Positions 42,126 through 51,212 of a stretch of 64,000 bases of DNA are shown here, piece by piece; position 1 is the stretch's first letter; each line of letters starts with the position of its first letter. The position numbers and the translations under genes are program-made. The stretch lies in the NCBI GenBank assembly GCA_947627155.1, contig CANQUX010000006.1:1-64000 (forward strand), read 5' to 3'. The stretch comes from an uncultured Alphaproteobacteria bacterium (GTDB lineage Bacteria > Pseudomonadota > Alphaproteobacteria > CAAHEQ01 > UBA3637). The notes beneath the pieces are model-generated. The model was not told the DNA's origin. It searched no databases and was given only the letters and a program-made list of their open reading frames with translations.

Positions 42126-44390
42126 ATGACGCAACCACTTTTGCATAAACAAAGCACTTCTTTGCAATACAGCGAATTATTGAAAAATATTCGAAAATGC
42201 GTTCCCTTGAAAATATCGGTTGAAGAAAAAATTAATCTGATTATTCGGGAAGTAATAAAAGAATTGCCCGTTGATGTTTGCTCTTGCTATTTAATGCGTC
42301 CCGGCGATGTGTTGGAGCTTTATGCCACTATGGGATTGAATTTAAAAGCCGTTCATGAAACTTTTTTGCGTTTGGGGGAAGGGTTAATCGGTGAAATTGC
42401 TTTAAAACGAAAATTACAGGCTTTTGAAAACGCGCAGGAACATGCCAGTTATTCCTTTAAACCCGAAACAAACGAACAGCATTTTAAATCATTGGCGGGC
42501 GCCCCCATTCTTTATGAAAATATGTTATTGGGGGTTATCAGCATTCAAACAAAGCAATCGTTTATCTATCCGCCCGAATTGTTAAACGTTCTGCAAATTA
42601 TTGCCCTTGTAATGGCCGATATTCTTTATTTATCGGTTGCGGGCAGTCCGGAAAAGAAAATATCAACCGGACATCAGCATAAGAAAATTGAAGCAACCCG
42701 TTTAATTCCCGGCATTGCTCTGGGAAATGCCTATATTCACCGGCGCGCGGTTTTAAATGCCGTTTTGGCCGATGATGTTCATAAAGAAATCAAAAAATTG
42801 GAGGCTGCTTTAAAAACGGCAGAAGATGAAATCAATCATTTGATTATGAAACCCGATACAAAATCGGAACAATCCGGCATTTTGGAAACATATCTGATGT
42901 TTGTTCACGATAAAGGGTGGCTTCAAAAAATGAAGCAGGAAATTGAAAACGGCTTAACCGCCGAAGCCGCCGTATTAAAGGTTTGTGCCGAAATGGTTCG
43001 GCGAATGGAGCTGACAAACGATTCATACATTAAAGAGCGGATTCACGATTTTCGCGATTTAACCAGTCGTATTATTCGGCTGCTTCACGGAAAACAGCTT
43101 GTTTCCGCCAAAAAATTGCCGCGTAACGCCATTTTAATTGCCGAAAGTTTAGGGCCGGCCGAATTGTTGGATTATGATCTTTCGCGCATTAAAGGCATTG
43201 TGCTGGAAGAAGGGTCGCAAACCATGCATGTGGTGATTGTGGCACGCTCGTATAATATTCCCGTTTTATCCGGCATTAAAGATATTTCCGCGCTGGTCTT
43301 GAATAACGATGTGTTGGCGCTGGATGCCGATCGCGGCTTTTTATACATTAACCCCGCCGATGAGGTGTTAGATGAGTTTGAAGCACGATTGAAAGAACAA
43401 AAGCGGTTGCAATCCCGTTTAACGCAAATGGGAGCGCTGCCGGCCGTTACGCAAGACGGATTTTCCGTTTCGCTCAATATCAATGCCGGTTTGGAAACCG
43501 ATTTAATGAATGTGCGCGGAGTTACATATGACGGTATCGGTTTGTTTCGAACGGAATTGCCGTTTATGTCAAGCGAAAAACTGCCCGATGTGGAAACACA
43601 AACCGCAATTTACCGGCGCGTCATCAGTGAAATGAAAGATAAACCCGTTGTTTTTCGCTCACTGGATATCGGATCCGATAAAATTTTACCCTATTTTGAG
43701 AACAGAAACGAAAAAAATCCGGCAATGGGGTGGCGTTCCATTCGGGTCACCTTGGATCGGCGCGCCATTTTGCGCAAGCAATTGCGGGCGTTTATTCATG
43801 CCGGCGCCGGTAAAACGCTATATGTAATGTTTCCCATGATTTCAACCGTTGCCGAATTTAATCAGGCGCGTCAAACGCTGGAATGGGAATTGCAACGTGA
43901 ACGAGAGCTCGGTCATTCAATGCCCGCAGAAATTAAAGTCGGCACAATGCTTGAAGTTCCGTCTTTATTGTTTCAATTGGAGGAACTGGTAAAATATGTT
44001 GACTTTATTTCCGTCGGCACGAATGATTTAACACAGTTTTTGTTTGCAACCGACAGAAGCAATCCCCTCATCTGGTCGCGGTATGATACTTTGTCGCCGC
44101 CGTTTTTGCGCATGATGCAATTTGTGCAACAAACGTGTGAAAAAGCCAAAATTGAGTGTTCTGTTTGCGGTGAAATGGCCTCTCACCCGCTGGAAGCGGT
44201 TGCGCTCATCGGTTTAGGGTTTAAAAAACTGTCCATGAATCCGGCAGCACTCGGGCGAATTAAAGCGGTTATTCGTTCGATGAATCAAGAAAAAGTACAC
44301 GAATTTTTGTTACGGTATCTTTCTGATACAACCGCTACGTTAAGACCTCTGTTACAGGCTTATGTAACCGATCATGAGATTTTTGTTTAA
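42126..44390 (+). CDS. ptsP: PEP-protein phosphotransferase PtsP (EI-Ntr, GAF domain)
   Basis: GAF region; GIVLEEGSQTMHVVIVARSYNIPVL; GIGLFRTELPFM; VGTNDLTQFLFATDR; CGEMASHP. Confidence 0.93.
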   Translation: MTQPLLHKQSTSLQYSELLKNIRKCVPLKISVEEKINLIIREVIKELPVDVCSCYLMRPGDVLELYATMGLNLKAVHETFLRLGEGLIGEIALKRKLQAFENAQEHASYSFKPETNEQHFKSLAGAPILYENMLLGVISIQTKQSFIYPPELLNVLQIIALVMADILYLSVAGSPEKKISTGHQHKKIEATRLIPGIALGNAYIHRRAVLNAVLADDVHKEIKKLEAALKTAEDEINHLIMKPDTKSEQSGILETYLMFVHDKGWLQKMKQEIENGLTAEAAVLKVCAEMVRRMELTNDSYIKERIHDFRDLTSRIIRLLHGKQLVSAKKLPRNAILIAESLGPAELLDYDLSRIKGIVLEEGSQTMHVVIVARSYNIPVLSGIKDISALVLNNDVLALDADRGFLYINPADEVLDEFEARLKEQKRLQSRLTQMGALPAVTQDGFSVSLNINAGLETDLMNVRGVTYDGIGLFRTELPFMSSEKLPDVETQTAIYRRVISEMKDKPVVFRSLDIGSDKILPYFENRNEKNPAMGWRSIRVTLDRRAILRKQLRAFIHAGAGKTLYVMFPMISTVAEFNQARQTLEWELQRERELGHSMPAEIKVGTMLEVPSLLFQLEELVKYVDFISVGTNDLTQFLFATDRSNPLIWSRYDTLSPPFLRMMQFVQQTCEKAKIECSVCGEMASHPLEAVALIGLGFKKLSMNPAALGRIKAVIRSMNQEKVHEFLLRYLSDTTATLRPLLQAYVTDHEIFV

Positions 44391-44400
44391 AAAAAAGGGA

Positions 44401-45135
44401 ATGAAAATGAAAACAAAAGCAATTATTTTGGCCGCAGGTATGGGAACGCGTATGGGAACCCCCTGTCCGAAAGTGATGAATCAAATTTGCGGGCAACCGA
44501 TGATTAATTTATTGTTGGATACCGTTAAAAAAGCCGATATAAAAGACATAACGGTTGTTATCGGTCCGGAAATGGAGGATGTGAAAGCAGCGGTTCATCC
44601 GCATAAAACGGTTGTGCAACATCACCGTCTCGGAACGGCGCATGCCGTTTTGGCTGCCGAAGAAGAAATACACCCCTTTGAGGGATGTGCTTTAATTTTA
44701 TTCGGTGATCAGCCGCTGTTTCGCCCCGAAACATTGCATCAGATTATTGAAAAATGCCAATCCGGTGCCGATATTGTTGTTGTCGGATTTATTCCCGAAG
44801 ATGCGCGGCGATACGGTCGTTTAATTATGGGTGAAAACGGCTTGGACGCGATTGTGGAATATAAAGACGCAACCGATGCGCAGCGCTTAATTAAGCTTTG
44901 CAATTCCGGTGTGATGTGTATCAACGGAAAGCATTTGCTGGCTCTTTTAAAACGCATTAAAAACGACAATGCCGCGCAGGAATATTATTTAACGGATATT
45001 GTCGCGTTAGCAAAAGAAGAAGGATTGCGCCGCGATGTTGTTATCGGAGATGCCAATGAACTCCATGGAATCAACACACCGGAAGAGTTGGAGTTGGCAG
45101 AGGAAATTTTTAAAAAACGAATGGGGAAACAATAA
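44401..45135 (+). CDS. GlmU-type N-acetylglucosamine-1-P uridylyltransferase domain only
   Basis: AIILAAGMGTRMGTPCPKVMNQICGQPMI; ends at ~245 aa without the hexapeptide acyltransferase domain. Confidence 0.8.
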   Translation: MKMKTKAIILAAGMGTRMGTPCPKVMNQICGQPMINLLLDTVKKADIKDITVVIGPEMEDVKAAVHPHKTVVQHHRLGTAHAVLAAEEEIHPFEGCALILFGDQPLFRPETLHQIIEKCQSGADIVVVGFIPEDARRYGRLIMGENGLDAIVEYKDATDAQRLIKLCNSGVMCINGKHLLALLKRIKNDNAAQEYYLTDIVALAKEEGLRRDVVIGDANELHGINTPEELELAEEIFKKRMGKQ

Positions 45136-45354
45136 ATGATACGTCTTATTTTAATTTTTCTCGGAATTACTCTTATTTGCTTGCTCGGAGCCTTTTTCGC
45201 AACGCCCGATTTTACCATGCCGTGCAGCAACGATTTGTTAATGTGTTTGGAAAACGCCTATTCACTGCCGATTTTGAATCGTTTATGGGAAGGCGCAAAA
45301 TGTGTCTGCTCAAACGTTTGGTGCGTATTCAATCAATTTAAGGGGATTTTATGA
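45136..45354 (+). CDS. Small membrane protein, hypothetical
   Basis: Starts directly after the upstream stop and overlaps glk by 4 bp; one TM helix. Confidence 0.45.
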   Translation: MIRLILIFLGITLICLLGAFFATPDFTMPCSNDLLMCLENAYSLPILNRLWEGAKCVCSNVWCVFNQFKGIL

Positions 45355-46394
45355 GTATATTTTTACTGGCGGATGTGGGCGGAACAAATGTTCGCTTTGC
45401 TTTGTATCAAAAAGAGGAAATCACGGCCTCATCAACCTGTAAAATCAGGCATTTTGATTCGTTTGAAAGTGCCGTTCGTTCTTTTTTGGCACAAACAAAC
45501 AGCGGGGTTGACGGTTTTATTATCGGCGCAGCGGGCATTAAAAAAAATAATGTTATTCAATTAACAAACTATCGATGGACAATTGATGCGTTCCTGCTTA
45601 AAACAACATTTCACTTAAAAGAAGTTATTTTGGTGAATGATTTTTCTTTACAAGGGTTGGGTTTAATTGATTGCGAAGTTGCCGATTATGTCATATTGGG
45701 CAAAGAAGCACTGTTGCCGCAAAACGGTATACGAGCCGTTATCGGTGCCGGTACCGGCTTGGGCGTTTGTTTTTTGGTTCCCGAAAAGGAAAATGTTTGG
45801 CGTGTGTTTGAATCGGAAGGCGGCCATACTTTAATCGGCAGTATTTCCAAAGGCATGAGTGCCGTTAATCAGGCATTGGCAGAAAAAATCGGCTACGTTT
45901 CGTTTGAACGCGTTATTTCGGGGCCGGGTTTATTATCGCTTTATCGCTTATTAAAAGAAAAAGGGCAGAATTGGATTGATGAAAACTTAAATGAAGAAAT
46001 ACAAAAAATGGAGACTGCTTTTGCGTTTGCGTTTCAAAATCAACCGACAGCGGCGGAAGCCGCTGTAACGGAACCGGCCGATATTACGAATTTGGCGCAA
46101 CAAGGATATCCGCATGCCGTTCTCTGCTGGTGGCTGTTTTTAAAATATTTGGCGGCATTTTGCAGTGATATGGCCGTTACGTTTAAAACAACGGGCGGTA
46201 TTTATTTGGTCGGCAATTTATTAAACGATACTTTTGCCCGAAAACTGATTGAGCGCTTTCCGTTTCGGGAAAATTTTGAGCATAAAGGCGTTTTAAGCGC
46301 TTATTTAAAACAAATTCCCGTTTGTTTAACGGTGAAAAAAGATATTCCGCTGGCGGGTTTAAAATATATAGCGCATCACTTAAACAATTGGTAA
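45351..46394 (+). CDS. glk: Glucokinase
   Basis: LLADVGGTNVRFAL; AVIGAGTGLGVCFLV; ESEGGHTLIGS; RVISGPGLLSLYRLL. Confidence 0.9.
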   Translation: MSIFLLADVGGTNVRFALYQKEEITASSTCKIRHFDSFESAVRSFLAQTNSGVDGFIIGAAGIKKNNVIQLTNYRWTIDAFLLKTTFHLKEVILVNDFSLQGLGLIDCEVADYVILGKEALLPQNGIRAVIGAGTGLGVCFLVPEKENVWRVFESEGGHTLIGSISKGMSAVNQALAEKIGYVSFERVISGPGLLSLYRLLKEKGQNWIDENLNEEIQKMETAFAFAFQNQPTAAEAAVTEPADITNLAQQGYPHAVLCWWLFLKYLAAFCSDMAVTFKTTGGIYLVGNLLNDTFARKLIERFPFRENFEHKGVLSAYLKQIPVCLTVKKDIPLAGLKYIAHHLNNW

Positions 46395-46409
46395 AAAACA
46401 AATAAAAAA

Positions 46410-46433
46410 AAGCCGCTTTGAAACGGCTTTTTT
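46410..46433 (+). terminator. Rho-independent terminator after glk
   Basis: AGCCGctttgaaaCGGCTTTTTT. Confidence 0.75.
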
Positions 46434-46435
46434 AA

Positions 46436-46512
46436 TGGCGGGAGTGAAGGGGCTCGAACCCTCGACCTTCTGCGTGACAGGCAGACGCTCTAACCAGCTG
46501 AGCTACACCCCC
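46436..46512 (-). tRNA. tRNA-Asp (GTC)
   Basis: GGGGGTGTAGCTCAGCTGGTTAGAGCGTCTGCCTGTCACGCAGAAGGTCGAGGGTTCGAGCCCCTTCACTCCCGCCA. Confidence 0.95.
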
Positions 46513-46527
46513 AAAAGGGTTTTTAAC

Positions 46528-46604
46528 TGGTGGATGTGGCAAGACTCGAACTTGCGACCCTTACGATGTCAACGTAATACTCTAACCACCTGAGCTACAC
46601 ATCC
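46528..46604 (-). tRNA. tRNA-Val (GAC)
   Basis: GGATGTGTAGCTCAGGTGGTTAGAGTATTACGTTGACATCGTAAGGGTCGCAAGTTCGAGTCTTGCCACATCCACCA. Confidence 0.95.
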
Positions 46605-46809
46605 ACGAAGGAATGAACAGTTTTATACACTGACTTTTTAAAAAAAGCAAGTTTTTTTTTCAAAAAAGTGATATTTTTTTCGTCCTTTTTAATTTTTTAT
46701 AGAAATATCAATTAAATAGATAAAAAAGAAAAAACGCTTGTCATCCCGTTTGTTTTCTGATATAATAATGATTCAGAAAATTTTTTTAACAATCGAAAGG
46801 AAGAAAATT

Positions 46810-47439
46810 ATGAAATCCGCTGATGCCGTTAATCGTTTTGATGAATGGGGAAACACGCCCTTAATAAATGCTTGTCAGGAAGTTGATTTGGCAAAAATGA
46901 AAAGTTTATTGAAACAAGGGGGCAATCCCAACATTGCGCGCAAAAGTGACGGAAATGCCCCCTTGCATCTTATGACGGGACTTGATGGCGAACAAGCGTT
47001 GCCGGCGGGTGAATCGTTATTGTTTATGAATGCTTTAATTCAAAGCGGAGCCAATGTTAATTTGGCAAATAAAGAGGGAAAAACGCCGTTAATGTTAACC
47101 GGTTTGCCGGCAGAAATTGATGTTTTGGTAAAGGCCGGCGCCAAGCTTGATTTGCAAGATCATAACGGGCAAACGGCTTTAATGGCGGCTGCTCAACAAA
47201 ACAGAACCGCGGCCGTTATGAAACTGCTTCAACATGGTGCGTCTCCGAATGTGCAAGATAAGCAGGGAAAAACAGCGTTGATGATTGCAAAGGAAGCAGG
47301 TAATGCCGAAGTAATTGACTTGTTAAGTAAAGCCAATACTATAAAGGAAGAGCCGCATGTTAATAAATATTTGCGGCAGTTTCCTCGGGTTGAAGAAGCG
47401 GATCATTCAAATAAGCCTGAAAATCAAGCTTCCCGATAA
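46810..47439 (+). CDS. Ankyrin-repeat protein
   Basis: TPLMLTGLPAEIDVLVKAGAKLDLQDHNGQTALMAAAQQN; promoter TTGTCA-N17-TATAAT just upstream excludes the 46738 start. Confidence 0.85.
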   Translation: MKSADAVNRFDEWGNTPLINACQEVDLAKMKSLLKQGGNPNIARKSDGNAPLHLMTGLDGEQALPAGESLLFMNALIQSGANVNLANKEGKTPLMLTGLPAEIDVLVKAGAKLDLQDHNGQTALMAAAQQNRTAAVMKLLQHGASPNVQDKQGKTALMIAKEAGNAEVIDLLSKANTIKEEPHVNKYLRQFPRVEEADHSNKPENQASR

Positions 47440-47545
47440 ATTAAAATAAAAGCTTGTTTTTGTTTTAAAACAGGGTGTTATAAAAAATGCATCCTGTTTT
47501 TTTATGCTCAAAGCAAAAATTGTTCATCTTATTATCTGCACAAAA

Positions 47546-47702
47546 TAAACGTACGATTTTTGCAACACTTTTTTTTGATTTTTTCAAAAAAAATTTTTTT
47601 AAGGCACAATTTTTTGATTTTTAAAGGTTTTTTACTTGTTTGTTTGGCTTTTTGTAAGTGCTTGAAAAGTGTCGAAAAAATCGTTGCATTAAAGGTACGT
47701 TT
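47546..47702. repeat. Intergenic element with inverted ends; right end is the pilin promoter
   Basis: taaacgtacgatttttgcaac ... gttgcattaaaggtacgttt. Confidence 0.75.
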
Positions 47703-47712
47703 AATTTATGCT
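47684..47712 (+). promoter_or_regulatory. Pilin promoter with GGTACGTTT core
   Basis: TTGCAT TAAAGGTACGTTTAATT TATGCT (17 bp). Confidence 0.75.
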
Positions 47713-47718
47713 ATTTGT

Positions 47719-47825
47719 TGAGAGAAAATTTCTCTCGATAGGGAAAACAAGGTATTAACACCTTAAAAATAAACGTTTTTTGGCTCGGGGAGCTTAAAAA
47801 ACAACATAAATGAAAGGACAAAAAA
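47719..47825 (+). ncRNA. Conserved structured 5' leader of pilin mRNA (copy 2)
   Basis: Hairpins GAGAGAAAATTTCTCTC and AAGGT-attaac-ACCTT (compensatory to AAGGC/GCCTT in the other copies). Confidence 0.65.
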
Positions 47826-48275
47826 ATGAAAAGAACAAATGAATCAGGCCGTTCCATGGTTGAAATGCTCGGCGTTTTGGCCATTATCGGCGTTTTATCG
47901 ATCGGCGGTATTGCCGGTTATTCCATGGCCATGAACCGCTATCGTGCGAATGAAGCATTAGATATGGCCAATAAATTTGCCGTGGTTGTTTATTCCAGCT
48001 ATCAAACGGCAAGTGCTATGGGCAATGCTTGGTCAACCCCCACGTTAGCCAGTTCCGGTTTAGTTAATTCCGGCAGCACCAGCACCGGCGGCAAAACACC
48101 GGGCGGTGCAACCATTACATATTCGGGTGATGAGACTAACTTAAAAAAAGGTATTGTAAAATTAGATATTGAATTTCCGACAGATGCCGTTTGCAAAGCC
48201 GCACAAAGCATTTTGGGCTCAACGACTGCATGTGCTTCTGCCAAGTTATCAGGTATCGAATTTAAACAGAGCTAA
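47826..48275 (+). CDS. Type IV prepilin-like protein
   Basis: NESGRSMVEMLGVLAIIGVLSIGGIAGYSMAMNRYRANEALDMANK. Confidence 0.88.
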   Translation: MKRTNESGRSMVEMLGVLAIIGVLSIGGIAGYSMAMNRYRANEALDMANKFAVVVYSSYQTASAMGNAWSTPTLASSGLVNSGSTSTGGKTPGGATITYSGDETNLKKGIVKLDIEFPTDAVCKAAQSILGSTTACASAKLSGIEFKQS

Positions 48276-48321
48276 CACCTTATTTGCTTTAAAAAGTGCG
48301 TCTTTTTAAGGCAAAGAACGG

Positions 48322-48370
48322 CGGGCAGGACGGTTTTTCTTGAGTTTCCGCCCTGCCCGTTGTTTTTTTT
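48322..48370 (+). terminator. Pilin terminator
   Basis: CGGGCAGGACGG-tttttcttgagttt-CCGCCCTGCCCG + T-run. Confidence 0.75.
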
Positions 48371-48409
48371 ATAAAGTGATTGAAATATAAATAAAATATG
48401 GTGTTGCAA

Positions 48410-48565
48410 AAACGTACGTTTTTTGCAACACTTTTTTTTGATTTTTTCAAAAAAAATTTATTTTGGTCGGAATTCATTGATTTTTCGGCTGTTTTTTAGG
48501 AATGATTTTTGGCAGTTTAAGGGCAAATTTTGTCCCGGAATCCGCGTTGCATTAAAGGTACGTTT
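48410..48565. repeat. Intergenic element with inverted ends
   Basis: aaacgtacgttttttgcaac-type left end (inside palindrome 48403-48429) ... gttgcattaaaggtacgttt. Confidence 0.75.
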
Positions 48566-48575
48566 AATTTATGCT
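48547..48575 (+). promoter_or_regulatory. Pilin promoter with GGTACGTTT core
   Basis: TTGCAT-N17-TATGCT. Confidence 0.75.
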
Positions 48576-48581
48576 ATTTGT

Positions 48582-48686
48582 TGAGAGAAAATTTCTCTCG
48601 ATAGGGAAAACAAGGCATTAACGCCTTAAAAATAACGTTTTTTGGCTCGGGGAGCTTAAAAAACAACATAAATGAAAGGATAAAAA
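48582..48686 (+). ncRNA. Conserved structured 5' leader of pilin mRNA (copy 3)
   Basis: Near-identical to 47719-47825. Confidence 0.65.
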
Positions 48687-49187
48687 ATGAAAACAACAAA
48701 CGAATCCGGTCGGTCAATGGTTGAAATGCTTGGCGTTTTGGCCATTATCGGCGTTTTATCCATCGGCGGTATTGCCGGCTATTCCATGGCTATGAACCGC
48801 TATCGTGCCAATGAAGCATTAGATGTTGCCAACAAATACGCCGTTATTTTATATGCCGGTTATCAAACAGCACAAGCAACGGGAGGCACTTTTTCAGCTC
48901 CTGATTTGGAAGGTGCCGGTTTAACGACAAGTGGTAAAAAAACACAAACCCCGGGCGGTGCCACAATTACACATGGCTCTACCTCAAATAATGATTTGAA
49001 AGACGGCGTTGTAGAACTGAAAATTGAATTCACGTCAGGCGGTGTGTGTAAAGCCGCAGCCAGTATTTTAGGCATTAGCGCTGCTTCATCTACCTCATCC
49101 GTTGCCGAAACGCCTTACAGTTGTAAATCAAGTTCAAGTTGCACCGATAGCGGCGGATCAATTACTTATTGTTTCAGACAAAGCTGA
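48687..49187 (+). CDS. Type IV prepilin-like protein
   Basis: NESGRSMVEMLGVLAIIGVLSIGGIAGYSMAMNRYRANEALDVANKYAV. Confidence 0.88.
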   Translation: MKTTNESGRSMVEMLGVLAIIGVLSIGGIAGYSMAMNRYRANEALDVANKYAVILYAGYQTAQATGGTFSAPDLEGAGLTTSGKKTQTPGGATITHGSTSNNDLKDGVVELKIEFTSGGVCKAAASILGISAASSTSSVAETPYSCKSSSSCTDSGGSITYCFRQS

Positions 49188-49230
49188 CAGATTTTTGTTT
49201 TAAAAAGCGCTGCTTTTAAGGCAAAAAACA

Positions 49231-49281
49231 GCGGGTAGAACGACTTTTCTTGAGTTTTAAGTCTCTGCCCGTTGTTTTTTT
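49231..49281 (+). terminator. Pilin terminator
   Basis: GGGTAGAacgacTT...AAGTCTCTGCCC + T-run, diverged but still pairing. Confidence 0.65.
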
Positions 49282-49306
49282 ATATGAAGCTGACCGAATT
49301 TAAAAA

Positions 49307-49912
49307 TTATTCGCGTGTATGCTCGTTCTTTTGCGGTAAATAATTCTTTTTGGAGGCAACAAGTCTTGAATCATCGGGGAACATAAGAACCACCTGCCCC
49401 GTGTTTTTCATGGTAACACCGATTTTTTCCGCTGTTTCCTTTAAATTAACCGAATTATCAAGAGCTTCTCTCATGTTGGCGCCGCTATCTAACAGTAATA
49501 CAACCATATCTCTGTTTTGGTGACTTATGGCAGTAGAAAGCGCCGTAAAACCGTAAACGTTCCGCGGTTTCACATCGGCATGCAAAGCCAACAAAGCCTC
49601 AACCAAATCAACGTTTTCACTGGCAACCGCTTTCATTAACGGTGTGTAACCGAACTTGTCTTGCGCATTGATTAAAGCCCCTTTTTGATTCATTAAAAAC
49701 AAGGCTTCCTTCGTGCGCCCTTCTTCACAATAAAGCATTAACGGCGTATAGCCGCGTTTATCGGGCGCATTTAAATCAAGTTTTGATTTTTCTAATTCTT
49801 CAAGCGAACATAAGCCGTTTTCCTGAATATAATCAACCAATTTTTCATATCTTTTTTTACTCTTGCCGAACAATCTTGTCATTTTAGAGAAATAATATTT
49901 AAATTTTTCCAT
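49307..49912 (-). CDS. Ankyrin-repeat protein
   Basis: YTPLMKAVASENVDLVEALLALHADVKPRNVYGFTALSTAI. Confidence 0.85.
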   Translation of the reverse strand: MEKFKYYFSKMTRLFGKSKKRYEKLVDYIQENGLCSLEELEKSKLDLNAPDKRGYTPLMLYCEEGRTKEALFLMNQKGALINAQDKFGYTPLMKAVASENVDLVEALLALHADVKPRNVYGFTALSTAISHQNRDMVVLLLDSGANMREALDNSVNLKETAEKIGVTMKNTGQVVLMFPDDSRLVASKKNYLPQKNEHTRE

Positions 49913-49994
49913 AAGAAATTCTCCTTATCTTTTTGTGTTTACCGAACAATAGTGCTATTTTACAGCAACAATATTTATTTGTCAAGAATTATTT

Positions 49995-51197
49995 TTATTT
50001 TAACGTAAAAAATCCGCGTTTCCCGATTTTTAATTGAACGGGCTCATTTGTTTTGGTTAAAACCATATAAACATCGGTCACTTTATTCCCGTTCACCGAA
50101 ACCGCACCGGATTCAATCAATCGCCGAACGGCGGATTTGCTTTGTCCGATAAGCTTTGCACCCAAATCCAATAAGCCGATTGTGCCTTCCGGTGCAACGG
50201 TTTCCCACAAAACCTCCTGAAATTCTTTGGTATCAAACCCCTTTTGCTGCACCTGTTTATAAAAAAACGCTTCCGCTGCTCGGGCGGCCTCTTCCGAATG
50301 ATATTGCTTAACAATGTTAAACGCGATTCGTTTTTTAATTGCCATCGGATTTTCCGTTTCGTTTTTATAAGCCGCCGTCATATTGCTTTTTTCGGCCGGT
50401 GTCCAATCGGTGGTTAATTCAATCCATTCGGGAATGAGAAAATCGGGAATGGACATGGTTTTGCCGTACATATCGTTCGGCTCCTCCGTCAGCCCGATAT
50501 AATTGCCTTTCGATTTGCTCATTTTAATATGGCCGTCTAACCCGCACAAAAGCGGCATGGTCAACACAACCTGCCCGGGCTTGCCCATGGTTTCCTGCAA
50601 GGCTTTACCGAACAAACAATTCAATAACTGATCGCGCCCGCCAAACTCAATATCGGCGTTAATTGAAACCGAATCATACCCTTGAATGAGCGGATAAATT
50701 AACTCGTGCAAGGCAATGGGAATGCTGTTTTCATATCTGTTTTTAAAATCTTCCCGCTGCATAATTTGCGACAACGTGGCTTTGGAAAGCAATTTTAAAA
50801 CATCGGCAAAAGAAAGCTTGCCCAACCAATCATTATTGTAATGAATGTGAATTTTAGACGTATCGAGAACTTTAGACAGCTGCGCCACATAGGTTTCGGC
50901 GTTATGCTTTACTTCCTCCTCCGTTAACGGCGGACGCATGGTGTTTCTTCCGGAGGGATCACCGATTAAAGCCGTAAAATTGCCGACAATCAAATGAATT
51001 TCATGCCCGGCCGATAAAAAATCACGAATTTTTTTCAGCGCCACCGCATGCCCCAAATGCAAATCCGGCGCGGTCGGATCCATACCGAATTTAACAATTA
51101 ACGGACGCTTTTCCTTTTCGGCCGTTGCCAGCTTTTCCTTTAAACCGTTTGCCGGTGTAATGCTTTCAATGCCTCTTGCCAATTCTTCATACGTCAT
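49995..51197 (-). CDS. tyrS: Tyrosyl-tRNA synthetase
   Basis: VKFGMDPTAPDLHLGHAVALKKI; KMSKSKGNYIGL; S4 domain. Confidence 0.95.
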   Translation of the reverse strand: MTYEELARGIESITPANGLKEKLATAEKEKRPLIVKFGMDPTAPDLHLGHAVALKKIRDFLSAGHEIHLIVGNFTALIGDPSGRNTMRPPLTEEEVKHNAETYVAQLSKVLDTSKIHIHYNNDWLGKLSFADVLKLLSKATLSQIMQREDFKNRYENSIPIALHELIYPLIQGYDSVSINADIEFGGRDQLLNCLFGKALQETMGKPGQVVLTMPLLCGLDGHIKMSKSKGNYIGLTEEPNDMYGKTMSIPDFLIPEWIELTTDWTPAEKSNMTAAYKNETENPMAIKKRIAFNIVKQYHSEEAARAAEAFFYKQVQQKGFDTKEFQEVLWETVAPEGTIGLLDLGAKLIGQSKSAVRRLIESGAVSVNGNKVTDVYMVLTKTNEPVQLKIGKRGFFTLK

Positions 51198-51212
51198 TTT
51201 TTTTCCTTTCTG

